Shown: piece after piece, positions 1 to 8,526 of the stretch
Position numbering within the stretch: position 1 is the stretch's first letter
Layout of the letters: the number at the start of each line of letters is the position of its first letter
Assembly (NCBI RefSeq): GCF_007625155.1
Contig: NZ_VMNK01000020.1
Location: 1-56,267 of the forward strand
Length of the DNA stretch: 56,267 nt
Source of the DNA: Denitromonas halophila
GTDB lineage: Bacteria; Pseudomonadota; Gammaproteobacteria; Burkholderiales; Rhodocyclaceae
Direction: 5' to 3'
Notes under the pieces: generated by a model
Seen by the model: only the letters and a program-made list of their open reading frames with translations
What the model was told of the DNA's origin: nothing
The model's database searches: none
Program-made: the position numbers and the translations under genes

Positions 1-138
1 AACCATGCAACAAAATGGCTCTGGACCTACAATCATGAGCGTCCGAACATGGGCCTTGGAGGCATCACCCCGAAACAGAAATTGGCCCTCGTGCCATGAC
101 CTCTACTTCTGGTGAGCGCTAAAAACGGGGGGATTACC

Positions 139-205
139 GGGCGGATAAGCGAAGCGTCTTCTGCCGGGTGAGGTTCTTGGCGGATGACGCTGCGCTTATC
201 CGCCC
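139..205. repeat. REP/MITE-like palindromic repeat (copy 1)
   Basis: Two arms beginning GGGCGGATAAGC (139-150) and ending GCTTATCCGCCC (194-205) form a perfect 12-bp inverted repeat. With one mismatch the arms extend to about 18 bp each. The same core recurs at 11663-11690 and 13769-13848, so this is an interspersed intergenic family. It lies just downstream of the minus-strand HEPN-like gene and could act as its transcript end. Confidence 0.75.
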
Positions 206-220
206 TACGCGCGCTGTAGG

Positions 221-1324
221 TCAGGTGTTACTTCGGTCGTAATAGGATGATATGTACGCAAAGATAGCTTTTACGTATTGCTCCATCGTTCGAACACCTC
301 CGCTCAACCGAGGTGGTTGGTTGCCGTGTGCAACGTGACCTCGGTCAATCAGAATTAAATCTCGTAGAACGCTATTAATCTCGCTTGGTATCACCTTTGA
401 TTCATTGAGCATCACTTTAATTGATGCATTTTTATTTTTTCCGCGCGCCGCTCTGTGCTTATTTTCGAATATTTCGAAGCAGATGCTCAAGCTCAATATG
501 CTGCGCTCGTCCCGATTGTTCATGTATTCAGACACGCCAGAGAAAAAGTTTTGAAGTGCTATTTCTGTCGATGCTGACGTTGCAAGATGTAGCTGAATGT
601 TCCTCCAGATAGTGGAATCAATCGATTTTTCGAAGCCGAGAGGAAATTGAAACTCGGTACAGGCCTCCCACGGACTGACGAGCGCTTTGTGTCGATTATG
701 CCGTTCTTCCATTTTCAGCTTGCATGGAAGTTGATACGAGCTCAGTAGATGTGCTCGCAGACGCAACTCTTGGTCGAAAGGATTAATGTCCGAGGCAATC
801 CACCATTGAAACGTCTTCTCCGATGTCGCTTGCAGGAATCGTTCAAGCCCAGGTGCCACGCCGCATTCTTCTCCGATTACATCAATACGGAGGCCATGGC
901 AATATGTCTGCCCAACCTCTTTGGCGGCATACGCGGGCGGGCCCACAGAGACGCTGGTAACACGATCATCTGGAAGGCGCACGTAAGCTTGACAACAATC
1001 AGAGTGCGCGACGGGTACAAATGCGTCTTCGAAAGAAGATGCCTTGGCGGCATCTTTGTTTATCAAAAATGGAGGGTAAATTCGGTACGTGGTTTCGCCA
1101 ACAGCAAATTCTATTACTGAAGTGATGTCATTGCGTGTTGTAAGGAGGGGTGCGCGTAATTCGATGAAATACGTACACGCGTCTTGCATGAATTCTTGGT
1201 TTTCATGGAATTCACAATCTGATCTATCTTTGCATGCCTTTCTGGTGAATGCGATATAGCGCTCACGATAATGTTTTTGTTCGGTCATTGCGTGATGGCT
1301 AGCCAATTTTAGTGATTCGTTCAT
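221..1324 (-). CDS. Hypothetical protein with C-terminal HEPN-like motif, downstream of rtcB
   Basis: A 367-residue protein of no family I can name. The first 250 residues show no recognisable domain but contain several Cys and His residues. The C-terminal 110 residues look helical and carry R328-x4-H333 in the context RGHVAHG, with a conserved-looking Glu284 in an upstream helix (SICFEIF). That pattern resembles Apea-like/HEPN RNase domains, where R-x4-6-H is the catalytic motif. The gene starts 9 nt after the rtcB stop, and its likely ribosome site (AAGGGG) lies in the last rtcB codons, so the two are probably translated together. Base composition is clearly more AT-rich than the neighbours, which suggests horizontal acquisition. 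The coding assignment is solid; the HEPN call is inference from a short motif. Confidence 0.72.
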   Translation of the reverse strand: MNESLKLASHHAMTEQKHYRERYIAFTRKACKDRSDCEFHENQEFMQDACTYFIELRAPLLTTRNDITSVIEFAVGETTYRIYPPFLINKDAAKASSFEDAFVPVAHSDCCQAYVRLPDDRVTSVSVGPPAYAAKEVGQTYCHGLRIDVIGEECGVAPGLERFLQATSEKTFQWWIASDINPFDQELRLRAHLLSSYQLPCKLKMEERHNRHKALVSPWEACTEFQFPLGFEKSIDSTIWRNIQLHLATSASTEIALQNFFSGVSEYMNNRDERSILSLSICFEIFENKHRAARGKNKNASIKVMLNESKVIPSEINSVLRDLILIDRGHVAHGNQPPRLSGGVRTMEQYVKAIFAYISSYYDRSNT

Positions 1325-1333
1325 AGTAATAAG

Positions 1334-2563
1334 TCACCCCTTCACACAAACCACCTGCTTCAAGGTGTGCACCACCTCCACCAGCGCGTCCTGCGCGGCC
1401 ATCACGGCGTCGATATCCTTATACGCCATCGGGATCTCGTCAATCACTTCCGCATCCTTTCTGCATTCGACGCCGGCCGTCGCGCGCACTTGATCGTCGA
1501 CGGTGAACTGCTTGCGCGCGGCCGTGCGGCTCATGACGCGTCCCGCGCCGTGGCTGCAGGAGCAGAAGCTTTCGGGGTTGCCTTTGCCGCGCACGATGTA
1601 GCTGGCGGCGCCCATGGAGCCGGGGATGATGCCGAGTTGGCCGGCCTGGGCGGAGACGGCGCCTTTGCGGGTGATGAAAACCTCGCGGCCGAAGTGGGTC
1701 TCTTTTTGCACGTAGTTGTGGTGGCAGTTCACCGCTTGCTGGTCGGCGGTGAAGGGCTTTTTGATGACGTGGCGGGCGGCGTCGATGAGGTGGGCCATCA
1801 TCAGTTCGCGGTTGGCGCGGGCGAAGTCCTGCGCCCAGCCGACGGCTTCGACATAGTCGTCGAAGTGCTGCGCGCCTTCGGTGAAGTAGGCCAGATCGCG
1901 GTCGGGCAGGTTGGCGATGTGCTGGCGCATGTCGGTCTGGGCCAGTTCGATGTAGTGGCGGCCGATGGCGTTGCCGACGCCGCGCGAGCCGGAGTGGAGC
2001 ATGAACCACACGCGGCCGGCCTCATCCAGGCAGACCTCGATGAAGTGGTTGCCGGTGCCGAGCGTGCCGAGGTGGGCGTGGTTGTTGGTCTTCTCCAGGC
2101 GGGGCGCCTGCTCGACAAGGCGGCGAAAGCCGGGTTGCAGGCGTTTCCAGGCGGCGTCCACGCTGGCGGGCGGTTTGCCCCAGCTGCCGTGGTCGCGCTT
2201 GCCGCGGGTCATGTCGCGGCCGTGGGGCACGGCTTTTTCGATGGCGCTGCGCAGGCCGTGGAGCTTGTCGGGCAGGTCGGCGGCGTCGAGCGTGGTGCGC
2301 ACGGCCATCATGCCGCAGCCGATGTCCACGCCCACGGCGGCGGGGATGATGGCGCCGAGGGTGGGGATCACGCTGCCGATGGTCGAGCCCTTGCCCAGAT
2401 GCACATCGGGCATCACCGCCAGGTGCTTGTAGATGATGGGCAGGCGGGCGGTGTGGATGAGCTGTGCGCGGGCGGCGTCTTCGACCGGCACGCCGTGGGT
2501 CCACAGCTTGATCGGGGCGGCGCCGGGCAGGGCGAGGGTGTCGTGGTCGGCGGTATGGGGCAT
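1334..2563 (-). CDS. rtcB: RtcB family RNA-splicing ligase
   Basis: A 409-residue protein, close to the 408 residues of E. coli RtcB. The family joins 2',3'-cyclic phosphate or 3'-phosphate RNA ends to 5'-OH ends using GTP and Mn2+. Visible motifs: DVHLGKGSTIG (about 53-63), GVDIGCGM with metal-binding Cys83, GTGNHFIEV (about 169-177), HSGSRGVG (190-197), PGSMGAASY (314-322), and SHGAGR with His338 as the expected guanylylated histidine. All key residues appear present, so the enzyme should be active. No rtcA or rtcR is nearby. The upstream minus-strand neighbour is a MocR regulator (55 nt away), and the downstream neighbour is a HEPN-like gene 9 nt away. The family assignment is firm; the biological substrate is unknown. 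Confidence 0.96.
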   Translation of the reverse strand: MPHTADHDTLALPGAAPIKLWTHGVPVEDAARAQLIHTARLPIIYKHLAVMPDVHLGKGSTIGSVIPTLGAIIPAAVGVDIGCGMMAVRTTLDAADLPDKLHGLRSAIEKAVPHGRDMTRGKRDHGSWGKPPASVDAAWKRLQPGFRRLVEQAPRLEKTNNHAHLGTLGTGNHFIEVCLDEAGRVWFMLHSGSRGVGNAIGRHYIELAQTDMRQHIANLPDRDLAYFTEGAQHFDDYVEAVGWAQDFARANRELMMAHLIDAARHVIKKPFTADQQAVNCHHNYVQKETHFGREVFITRKGAVSAQAGQLGIIPGSMGAASYIVRGKGNPESFCSCSHGAGRVMSRTAARKQFTVDDQVRATAGVECRKDAEVIDEIPMAYKDIDAVMAAQDALVEVVHTLKQVVCVKG

Positions 2564-2618
2564 GGCCAGTCCGGTGTGGGGCGTGTGTTGACGTTAGTGG
2601 CGCGGGCGGGGCGGGCGT

Positions 2619-4037
2619 TCAGCCGCCGCACTGGGCACGGATCAGTGTGCCGAGGGTGGCCACTGCGCGTTCGGACGCGTCGGTCCACGGGTGGCCGGTG
2701 TTGAGGCGGATGCACTGGTTGAAGCCGCGCGTGGCCGAAAAGATCGGGCCGGGGGCGATGCTGATGCCGCGCGCCAGCGCCTGGCGGTGCAGGGCCAGGG
2801 CGTCGGCGCCAGGGGGCAGGGCGATCCACACGAAGTAGCCGCCGCGCGGGCTGGCCAGCTGCACGCCGGGCGGAAAGTGCCGCTCGATGGCGGCAATGGC
2901 CCGCGCGGTCTGGCTGGCCAGGGCCTGGCGCAGACGGCGCAGGTGGTGGTCGTAGCCGCCATGGTGCAGGTAGTCGGCCAGCGCGGCCTGCAGGGGTACG
3001 GCGGTGCCGAGGCTGGTCGACAGCTTGAGCCGCTGCACCGCGCGGGCATGTCGGCCGGCAGCCACCCAGCCGACGCGGTAGCCCGGTGCCAGGCATTTGG
3101 CGAAGGACGACACATGCAGCACCTGCCCGGCGCTGTCGAGCGACTTGGCCGGCAGCGGGCGCGGCTCGCCAAAGTGCAGCTCGGCATACACGTCGTCTTC
3201 GATCAGCGGTACGTCGTGGCGCGCCAGCAGGCTCACCAGTTCGCGCCGGCGATCGTCTGGCACGCAGGCGCCGAGCGGGTTCTGGTGGTTGAGCATGAAC
3301 AGGCAGGCGCGGATCGGGTGGCGGTCCAAGGCCTCGGCCAGTGCGCCCACGTCCACACCTTCGCGCGGATGGGTGGGGATCTCGATCACGCGCAGGCCGA
3401 GCCGCTCGATGGCCTGCAAGCCGCCGTAGAAGGCGGGGGACTCGATGGCCACCAGGTCGCCCGGACGGGTGACCGCCTGCAGGCACAGGTTGATCGCCTC
3501 CATGGCGCCCGAGGTGATGACGATTTCCTCCGGCGACAGGGACACGCCGGCCGACAGGTAACGCAGCGCGATCTGGCGGCGTAGCTCGTCGTTGCCCGGC
3601 GCCAGATCGGTGACGCTGCGCCACGGGTCGAGCCGCCGCGCGCTGACGGCAAGCGCGCGCGCCAGGCGGTCGAGCGGGAACAGCTCGGGGCTGGGAAAGC
3701 CCGAGCCGAGCGGCACCACCTCGCGGTCGCGGGCGGAGTCGAGAATGTCGAAGATGAAGTCGCTCACCGTCAGCGCGGTGGCGTCGGTGCCCGGCCGACT
3801 GACCGGCGGCTCGGCCAGCGTTTGGCCGAGGCGGGAGCGCACGTAGTAGCCCGAGCGCGGGCGTGCCTCGATGAGGCCGCGGCTCTCGAGCAGGGCGTAG
3901 GCCTGCAGCACGGTGGACGGGCTGGCGTTCTGGCTGCGGCAGGCATGGCGTACCGACGGTATCCGTTCGCCGGGGCGCAGGGTACCTTCGGCAATGCGTC
4001 GGGCCATGTCGTCGGCCAGTTGCTGGTAACGGTTCAT
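2619..4037 (-). CDS. MocR-type regulator: GntR HTH fused to PLP aminotransferase fold
   Basis: A 472-residue protein. Residues 1-70 form a GntR-type winged helix (MNRYQQLADD to a GYYVRSR wing). The rest is a fold-type I aminotransferase domain with LIEDDVYAEL, and SFAKCLAPGYRVGW carrying the Schiff-base lysine. MocR proteins usually bind PLP and regulate vitamin B6, amine or amino-acid genes. The open frame extends 65 codons further upstream, but ATG 4037 matches the family N-terminus and leaves the divergent promoter region free. The target is unknown: norE lies divergently and rtcB follows 55 nt downstream, and neither is a classical MocR target. A catalytic aminotransferase role is possible but less likely with the HTH present. 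Confidence 0.9.
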   Translation of the reverse strand: MNRYQQLADDMARRIAEGTLRPGERIPSVRHACRSQNASPSTVLQAYALLESRGLIEARPRSGYYVRSRLGQTLAEPPVSRPGTDATALTVSDFIFDILDSARDREVVPLGSGFPSPELFPLDRLARALAVSARRLDPWRSVTDLAPGNDELRRQIALRYLSAGVSLSPEEIVITSGAMEAINLCLQAVTRPGDLVAIESPAFYGGLQAIERLGLRVIEIPTHPREGVDVGALAEALDRHPIRACLFMLNHQNPLGACVPDDRRRELVSLLARHDVPLIEDDVYAELHFGEPRPLPAKSLDSAGQVLHVSSFAKCLAPGYRVGWVAAGRHARAVQRLKLSTSLGTAVPLQAALADYLHHGGYDHHLRRLRQALASQTARAIAAIERHFPPGVQLASPRGGYFVWIALPPGADALALHRQALARGISIAPGPIFSATRGFNQCIRLNTGHPWTDASERAVATLGTLIRAQCGG

Positions 4038-4067
4038 CGTCCCTCTGTCGTGTGGGTACGCGACACC

Positions 4068-4081
4068 ATGATACGCATCAA
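4068..4081. promoter_or_regulatory. FNR/DNR-like box between mocR and norE
   Basis: ATGAT-ACGC-ATCAA differs at one position from the FNR/DNR/NNR consensus TTGAT-N4-ATCAA. Its centre is about 115 bp upstream of norE and 37 bp upstream of the divergent MocR start. A weak -10-like TGTATT at 4098-4103 would put the box about 35 bp before transcription start. Oxygen- or NO-responsive control of norEF (and possibly ccoG) would fit, but this is inferred from one site. Confidence 0.5.
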
Positions 4082-4189
4082 GCGCGACCCCAATTTCTGT
4101 ATTGCCGGGCGGTCGGACAAACTGTCCCTGCCCGTGGCGAATGCGCTGTGCGCTAATGGTAGCCGTGTTCTTCCCGCCAGGCCGATGCC

Positions 4190-4786
4190 ATGCAACTGAC
4201 GCTCGACGCCATACCTCATTCGCCACCCGCACGCAGTCCGGTCCCCGGCAATCGCGGCATCTGGGTGGGCATTTTCTGCGAGCTGACCGAGTTCGCCTTG
4301 ATGTTCCTCGCCTATGCCTATTTCCGACTCACTTTTCCGGAAGACTTCCATCGCGGTCCAGGCATGCTCAATACCACGGCGGGTGTCACCAATACGCTGG
4401 TGATGCTTACCAGCAGCTACTGCGCCATGCGCGCCATGATCGCCATCCGGCGCAACCAGGCGCGGGTTTGTCTGCGCTGGCTGGTCGCCACGCTTTGTCT
4501 GGGCATCGTGTTTTTGCTGGTGAAGGCCTGGGAGTTCAACTGGAACCTGGATCACGGCGTGGTCGGCACCGGCAACAGCTTCATCGCCATGTACTACTAC
4601 CTCACGCTCAACCATCTGGTGCATGTGGTGTGGGGCTGCCTCGGGCTGATCTGGGCGCTGCTGCGCACCTGGGGCGGGGCCTACAGCCCGGCCGACCACG
4701 AAGGTGTTGAGGCGGCCACGTTGTACTGGCACGCCACCGATCTGGCGTGGATCGTGATTTTCCCGCTCATGTACGTACTGCGTTGA
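4190..4786 (+). CDS. norE: Cytochrome c oxidase subunit III-like protein NorE
   Basis: A 198-residue integral membrane protein of the haem-copper oxidase subunit III family, with about five hydrophobic segments. It has the family signatures ExTEFALMF near the N-terminus (here CELTEFALMF), KAWEF in the middle, and LNHLVHVVWG and WHATDLAWI near the end. At this size, and followed by a NorF-like gene, NorE is the best call. NorE/NorF assist activity or assembly of nitric oxide reductase in denitrifiers. The norCB catalytic genes are not in the window. It starts with ATG 4190 and has only a weak Shine-Dalgarno. A short subunit III of a terminal oxidase is the alternative. Confidence 0.85.
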   Translation: MQLTLDAIPHSPPARSPVPGNRGIWVGIFCELTEFALMFLAYAYFRLTFPEDFHRGPGMLNTTAGVTNTLVMLTSSYCAMRAMIAIRRNQARVCLRWLVATLCLGIVFLLVKAWEFNWNLDHGVVGTGNSFIAMYYYLTLNHLVHVVWGCLGLIWALLRTWGGAYSPADHEGVEAATLYWHATDLAWIVIFPLMYVLR

Positions 4787-4799
4787 AGGAGACCAGACC

Positions 4800-5063
4800 A
4801 TGTCTGCCGAAACTGTTGCGACCCGCATCTGGCTCCTCCTTGTGGGGCTGACCCTGCTCAGTGCCGCATTGGCCGACGGTGGCGTGCCCGGTGCGCTGAC
4901 CGCCCTGATCGCACTGGGTGTGGCGGGCGTCAAAGGCGCGCTGGTGATCCGCCATTTCATGGAACTGGACGGCCGGTTTCCGCGCCTGCGCCAGCTCATG
5001 AACGGCTACATCGTGCTGGTGCCGGCGCTGCTCTTTGTGCTGGGCAGCGTGTTCGCGCAGTAG
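4800..5063 (+). CDS. norF: NorF-like / prokaryotic cytochrome oxidase subunit IV protein
   Basis: An 87-residue protein with three hydrophobic segments, including the motif KGALVIRHFMEL typical of the small subunit IV/NorF family. It lies 13 nt after norE behind a GGAG ribosome site, so the two form an operon. NorF acts with NorE as an accessory of nitric oxide reductase. The gene ends at a TAG that is also the first base triplet of a palindromic repeat. Confidence 0.8.
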   Translation: MSAETVATRIWLLLVGLTLLSAALADGGVPGALTALIALGVAGVKGALVIRHFMELDGRFPRLRQLMNGYIVLVPALLFVLGSVFAQ

Positions 5064-5107
5064 GGCCGGCTTTGGTCGGCCTTGGCGGGTTGAAACCCGC
5101 CCTACGA
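5061..5107. repeat. Palindromic intergenic repeat with GGCGGGTT/AACCCGCC core
   Basis: The stretch begins TAGGGCCGG and ends CCCTACG. Its core is GGCGGGTT (5084-5091), GA, then AACCCGCC (5094-5101). A related CTTGAAACCCGCCCT sequence occurs near 55871. It lies between norF and ccoG, overlaps the norF stop codon, and could form a hairpin that lowers read-through. Confidence 0.6.
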
Positions 5108-5245
5108 CACTGCCGGCCCGCGCGGTGCAATCTGTAGCCCCTGAAAATCGTGTTCTCTGGAACTGTACCGTAATTCGTGGCACTGGTTTACTCGCCTCAC
5201 CCCGTCGGTGCCGCGCCGTGGTGCCGGGGGCGTTCGAGGACCGTC

Positions 5246-6625
5246 ATGACCGTCGCCACCATTACCTTTCACCGCCACCCCCCGCAACAGATTCACCCGC
5301 GCGAGACGGCCGGCCGCTACAACCGCCTGCGCTGGGCCATGGTGTGGTTCAGTCAGGTGATTTTCTACGGCACCTGCTGGCTGCGCTGGGATGACCGCCA
5401 GGCGGTGCTGTTCGACATCGCCGGGCGCAAGGCCTACCTGTTTGGCCTGGTGCTGTGGCCGCAGGATGCGCTGTTGCTGGCCTGGCTGCTGGTGCTGGCG
5501 GCGACGGCGCTGTTCTTCGTCACTGCGCTGGCGGGGCGGGTGTTTTGCGGCTTTGCCTGTCCGCAGACGGTGTATACCGCCATCTTCCGCTGGATCGAGG
5601 CGCGTATCGAGGGCGATCACCTGGCGCGGGCGCGGCGCGATGCGGCGCCCTGGGGCCCGGCCAAGCTGGCCCGGCGCGGCAGCAAGTTTGCGCTGTGGGC
5701 ACTGGTGGCCGGGTGGACCGGCATCACCTTTGTTGGCTACTTCACACCGATGCAGCCCTTGCTGACGGATTTGGCGGCGGGCGCGCCGGGGCCGTGGGCG
5801 GGGGCTTGGATCGTGGGGTACGCGTTGTTCACCTTCGTGCTGGCGGGCTTCGCGCGCGAGATGGTGTGCCTGCACATGTGCCCGTATGCGCGCTTCCAGG
5901 GCGTGATGTTTGACGCCGACACGCTGACCATCGGCTATGACCAGCCCCGCGGCGAACCGCGCCGGCCGCGCGGGGCGCGCCAGGCCGAGCCGGCCGGTGA
6001 CTGCGTGGCCTGTAATCAATGTGTGCAGGTGTGCCCGACCGGCATCGACATCCGCGACGGCCTGCAATACCAGTGCATCAACTGCGGCCTGTGTGCCGAT
6101 GCCTGCGACACGGTGATGACTCATGTCGGCGCGCCCACCGGGCTGATCCGCATGATGTCGGCGCAGCCGGGTGGCCATGCCGCCCACGGCTACTGGCGCG
6201 AAATCGCCCGGCGTCTGCGCACGCCGCGCGCACTGGCCTACCTGGTGGTGATGGCGGCGGTGAGTCTGGCCATGGTCTGGCAACTGGCCACGCGGGTGCC
6301 ACTACAGCTCGACGTGCTGCGCGACCGTCAGTCGCTGGCGCGCGAGGGGGCCGACGGCCGCATCGAAAACAGCTACACCCTGCGCTTGCTGAACATGCGC
6401 GAAGCCGCGCGGAGCGTGGCCATCGAGGTGCGCGACCTGCCCGGCGGCGCGCTGATCGGCCCGGCCGTGCATGCCGTCGAGGCCGGCCGGGTGAGTACGG
6501 TGTCGATCACCGTGGCGGCGCCGCCGGGCGAACGCCGCCAGCAGCCGCTGCGGCTGCAGCTGCAGGCGCTGGACGGCTCGGGTGACCGCGCCGAGGCGGC
6601 CAGCGTGTTCTTCAACCCGCGGTGA
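5246..6625 (+). CDS. ccoG: Cytochrome c oxidase accessory protein CcoG (FixG/RdxA)
   Basis: A 459-residue membrane protein with two ferredoxin-type Fe-S sites. An N-terminal transmembrane region carries FCGFACPQTVY. A soluble region has CVACNQCVQVCP followed by CINCGLCADACD, two 4Fe-4S motifs around residues 253-290. A further transmembrane segment and a C-terminal Ig-like (IG_FixG_C-like) domain follow. CcoG is thought to reduce Cu(II) to Cu(I) during assembly of cbb3 oxidase. It usually sits in ccoNOPQ-ccoGHIS, but here it is alone, next to norEF. ATG 5246 was chosen over an upstream in-frame ATG because GAGG lies 6 nt before it and the N-terminus fits the family. Confidence 0.93.
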   Translation: MTVATITFHRHPPQQIHPRETAGRYNRLRWAMVWFSQVIFYGTCWLRWDDRQAVLFDIAGRKAYLFGLVLWPQDALLLAWLLVLAATALFFVTALAGRVFCGFACPQTVYTAIFRWIEARIEGDHLARARRDAAPWGPAKLARRGSKFALWALVAGWTGITFVGYFTPMQPLLTDLAAGAPGPWAGAWIVGYALFTFVLAGFAREMVCLHMCPYARFQGVMFDADTLTIGYDQPRGEPRRPRGARQAEPAGDCVACNQCVQVCPTGIDIRDGLQYQCINCGLCADACDTVMTHVGAPTGLIRMMSAQPGGHAAHGYWREIARRLRTPRALAYLVVMAAVSLAMVWQLATRVPLQLDVLRDRQSLAREGADGRIENSYTLRLLNMREAARSVAIEVRDLPGGALIGPAVHAVEAGRVSTVSITVAAPPGERRQQPLRLQLQALDGSGDRAEAASVFFNPR

Positions 6626-6631
6626 GCGCGC

Positions 6632-8431
6632 TCACAGGCCGAAGGCGAAAATGACGATCAGCCCGCCCAGCAGCCACGCGGCGCGCAAGGCGCCGGCCTC
6701 GCGGTGGATCAGACCGCGGCTGACCATCCACACGCCGAGGCCGATCTTTACGCAGGCCGCCAGGGCCAGCCACGGCGTGCTGCCCAGCGCGGTGAGCGCG
6801 GGGTTGGCAATAAAGGCTAGTGGCACGATGTACAGCCCGATGCCCAGGCTCATCGCATGGCCGGCCACCTTCAACCACGGTGCGCCCGCCATGCCGGCGG
6901 CGATGAACACCGCGCCGCACACCGGCGGGGTGATGGTCGACAGCAGCGCGAACCAGAAGATGAACAGGTGCGCATGCAGCGGCTCGACGCCAATCTCGAT
7001 CAGTGCCGGGCCGGCGACCGCTACGCAGATGACATAGGCGGCGGTGGTCGGCACTTCCATGCCGAGGATCAAGCAGGCCAGCCCGGTGAGCAGCAGCGCG
7101 CCCCACAGGTTGCCGCCCGACAGACCGAGAATCAGCGAGGTGATCTTGACGCCCAGCCCGGTGATGTTGAGCACGCCGATGATCAGCCCCGCGCAGAAGA
7201 TGATGGCCGCGATGGTGGCGATCTGCCGTGCAGCGCTGACCGCCGCGTCGACCAGCCGGGCACCCCAGCGCGACAGCGAGGGGCGCAGGCGCTCGTCAAA
7301 CAGCAGCAGCGCCGCGGCTGCGCCAGCCGCAGCGGCACCGGCGTATTGCGGCGTGTTGCCCGACAGAAACAGGATGCCGAGCAACAGCCCGAACGGAATC
7401 ACAAAAAACAGCACCAGCCGCGCCACCTTGGCAAAGGGCGGGATGTCTTCGCCGCGCATCGGCTCCAGCCCGTAGCGCCGGCCGTACAGATCGCAGCCCG
7501 CCCACACGCCCCAGAAAAACAGCACCGCCGGCAGTAGCGCCGCCATCAATACTTCGTTGTAGGTGGTGCGCAGCAGCTCGACCATGATGAAGGCGCCCGC
7601 GCCCATCACCGGCGGCATGATCTGCCCGCCCGACGAGGCCACGGCCTCGACCGCCGCCGCCAGCGCGGGCGGATAGCCGAGGCGCTTCATGGTGGGCAGG
7701 GTGATGGCGCCGGTGGAGGCGACATTGGCCGAGGCCGAGCCGGAGATCGACCCGAACAGCGCAGAGGACAGCACAGACACTTTGGCCGCGCCAGCGCGCA
7801 ATCGCCCGGCCACGGCCACCGACGCAGCCATGAAGCCTTGCCCGCCCTCGCCCGCGCTGACGATGGCGCCGAGGATCACGAACACCGCTACCACTTCGGC
7901 CGAGACGCCGGTCAGGCTGCCCCACAGGCCGCCCTCGGTGATGGTCAGCGTGCCCAGAAAACTCGCCAGCGGAATGCCGGCATGGCCGAGCTCACCAGGC
8001 AGGTGCTGGCCAAACAGGCCATAGAGCAGGGCCAGCGCGGCGGTGATGGGCATGGCCCATTTCACTTGCCTGCGCGCCATCTCCAGCGCCAGCAGAATCA
8101 GCCCCCAGGCGACCACGAACTGCGTGGTGCTGCGCAGCCGGCCGTACTGGTTGTCGAGCATTTCGTACTGCACCAGCACGTAGATACAGGCGGCCAGCCC
8201 CAGCGCGCACAGCAGCACGTCGACCGCACGGCGCCAACCGGTGGCGCGCTGCGCGGTGAAAATGAACACGAAGGGAATGGTGGCAATGATGTGCAGCGGG
8301 CGGCTGATGAGGTGGGGGATCAGCCCCGCCATGACCAGCCACAGGTGATAGCCCACCGAGGTGATGGCGAGCGCCACCATGACGGTGTGCAGCGAAAAGA
8401 GGGGATTGGCGGGGGCGGGGGTGTCGGTCAT
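6632..8431 (-). CDS. TRAP transporter fused permease (4TM + 12TM)
   Basis: A 599-residue, very hydrophobic protein in which the small DctQ-like (4 TM) and large DctM-like (12 TM) subunits are joined, as in TAXI-type TRAP systems. Features include GSISGSASANVASTGAI and SSGGQIMPPVMG in the DctM part. TRAP systems import carboxylates using an ion gradient and a periplasmic binding protein. The partner TAXI binding-protein gene lies upstream in the same direction. The start at 8431 (MTDTPAPAN) was chosen because the preceding 82 codons have no membrane-protein character. The gene converges with ccoG, 6 nt apart. The substrate is not predictable from sequence; an aromatic acid is inferred from the catabolic neighbours. 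Confidence 0.92.
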   Translation of the reverse strand: MTDTPAPANPLFSLHTVMVALAITSVGYHLWLVMAGLIPHLISRPLHIIATIPFVFIFTAQRATGWRRAVDVLLCALGLAACIYVLVQYEMLDNQYGRLRSTTQFVVAWGLILLALEMARRQVKWAMPITAALALLYGLFGQHLPGELGHAGIPLASFLGTLTITEGGLWGSLTGVSAEVVAVFVILGAIVSAGEGGQGFMAASVAVAGRLRAGAAKVSVLSSALFGSISGSASANVASTGAITLPTMKRLGYPPALAAAVEAVASSGGQIMPPVMGAGAFIMVELLRTTYNEVLMAALLPAVLFFWGVWAGCDLYGRRYGLEPMRGEDIPPFAKVARLVLFFVIPFGLLLGILFLSGNTPQYAGAAAAGAAAALLLFDERLRPSLSRWGARLVDAAVSAARQIATIAAIIFCAGLIIGVLNITGLGVKITSLILGLSGGNLWGALLLTGLACLILGMEVPTTAAYVICVAVAGPALIEIGVEPLHAHLFIFWFALLSTITPPVCGAVFIAAGMAGAPWLKVAGHAMSLGIGLYIVPLAFIANPALTALGSTPWLALAACVKIGLGVWMVSRGLIHREAGALRAAWLLGGLIVIFAFGL

Positions 8432-8487
8432 GGGGGGGCGTGGCACATTGCCCGCGTGGTCGCAGGTCTGGTTGTGGGCAAAAGCAA

Positions 8488-8509
8488 CGCGGCGTCCGAA
8501 GACGCCGCG
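8488..8509 (-). promoter_or_regulatory. Intercistronic UUCG-tetraloop hairpin
   Basis: In the minus-strand transcript the sequence is CGCGGCGTC-TTCG-GACGCCGCG, a perfect 9-bp stem closed by a C(UUCG)G tetraloop and followed by TTGCTTTT. It lies 18 nt after the binding-protein stop and before the permease gene. Such hairpins commonly stabilise the upstream mRNA or attenuate transcription, giving more binding protein than permease. Confidence 0.8.
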
Positions 8510-8526
8510 CAGGCTTGGCTGGCTGA

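Noticed and set aside
1367-2704. Plus-strand frame opposite rtcB
   Set aside because: Shadow of the clearly conserved RtcB frame; Gly/Ala/His-rich with no family features.
5061-5107. Palindrome after norF considered as an ordinary rho-independent terminator
   Set aside because: No U-run follows, and a related sequence occurs near 55871, so it is better described as an interspersed repeat that may also affect read-through.
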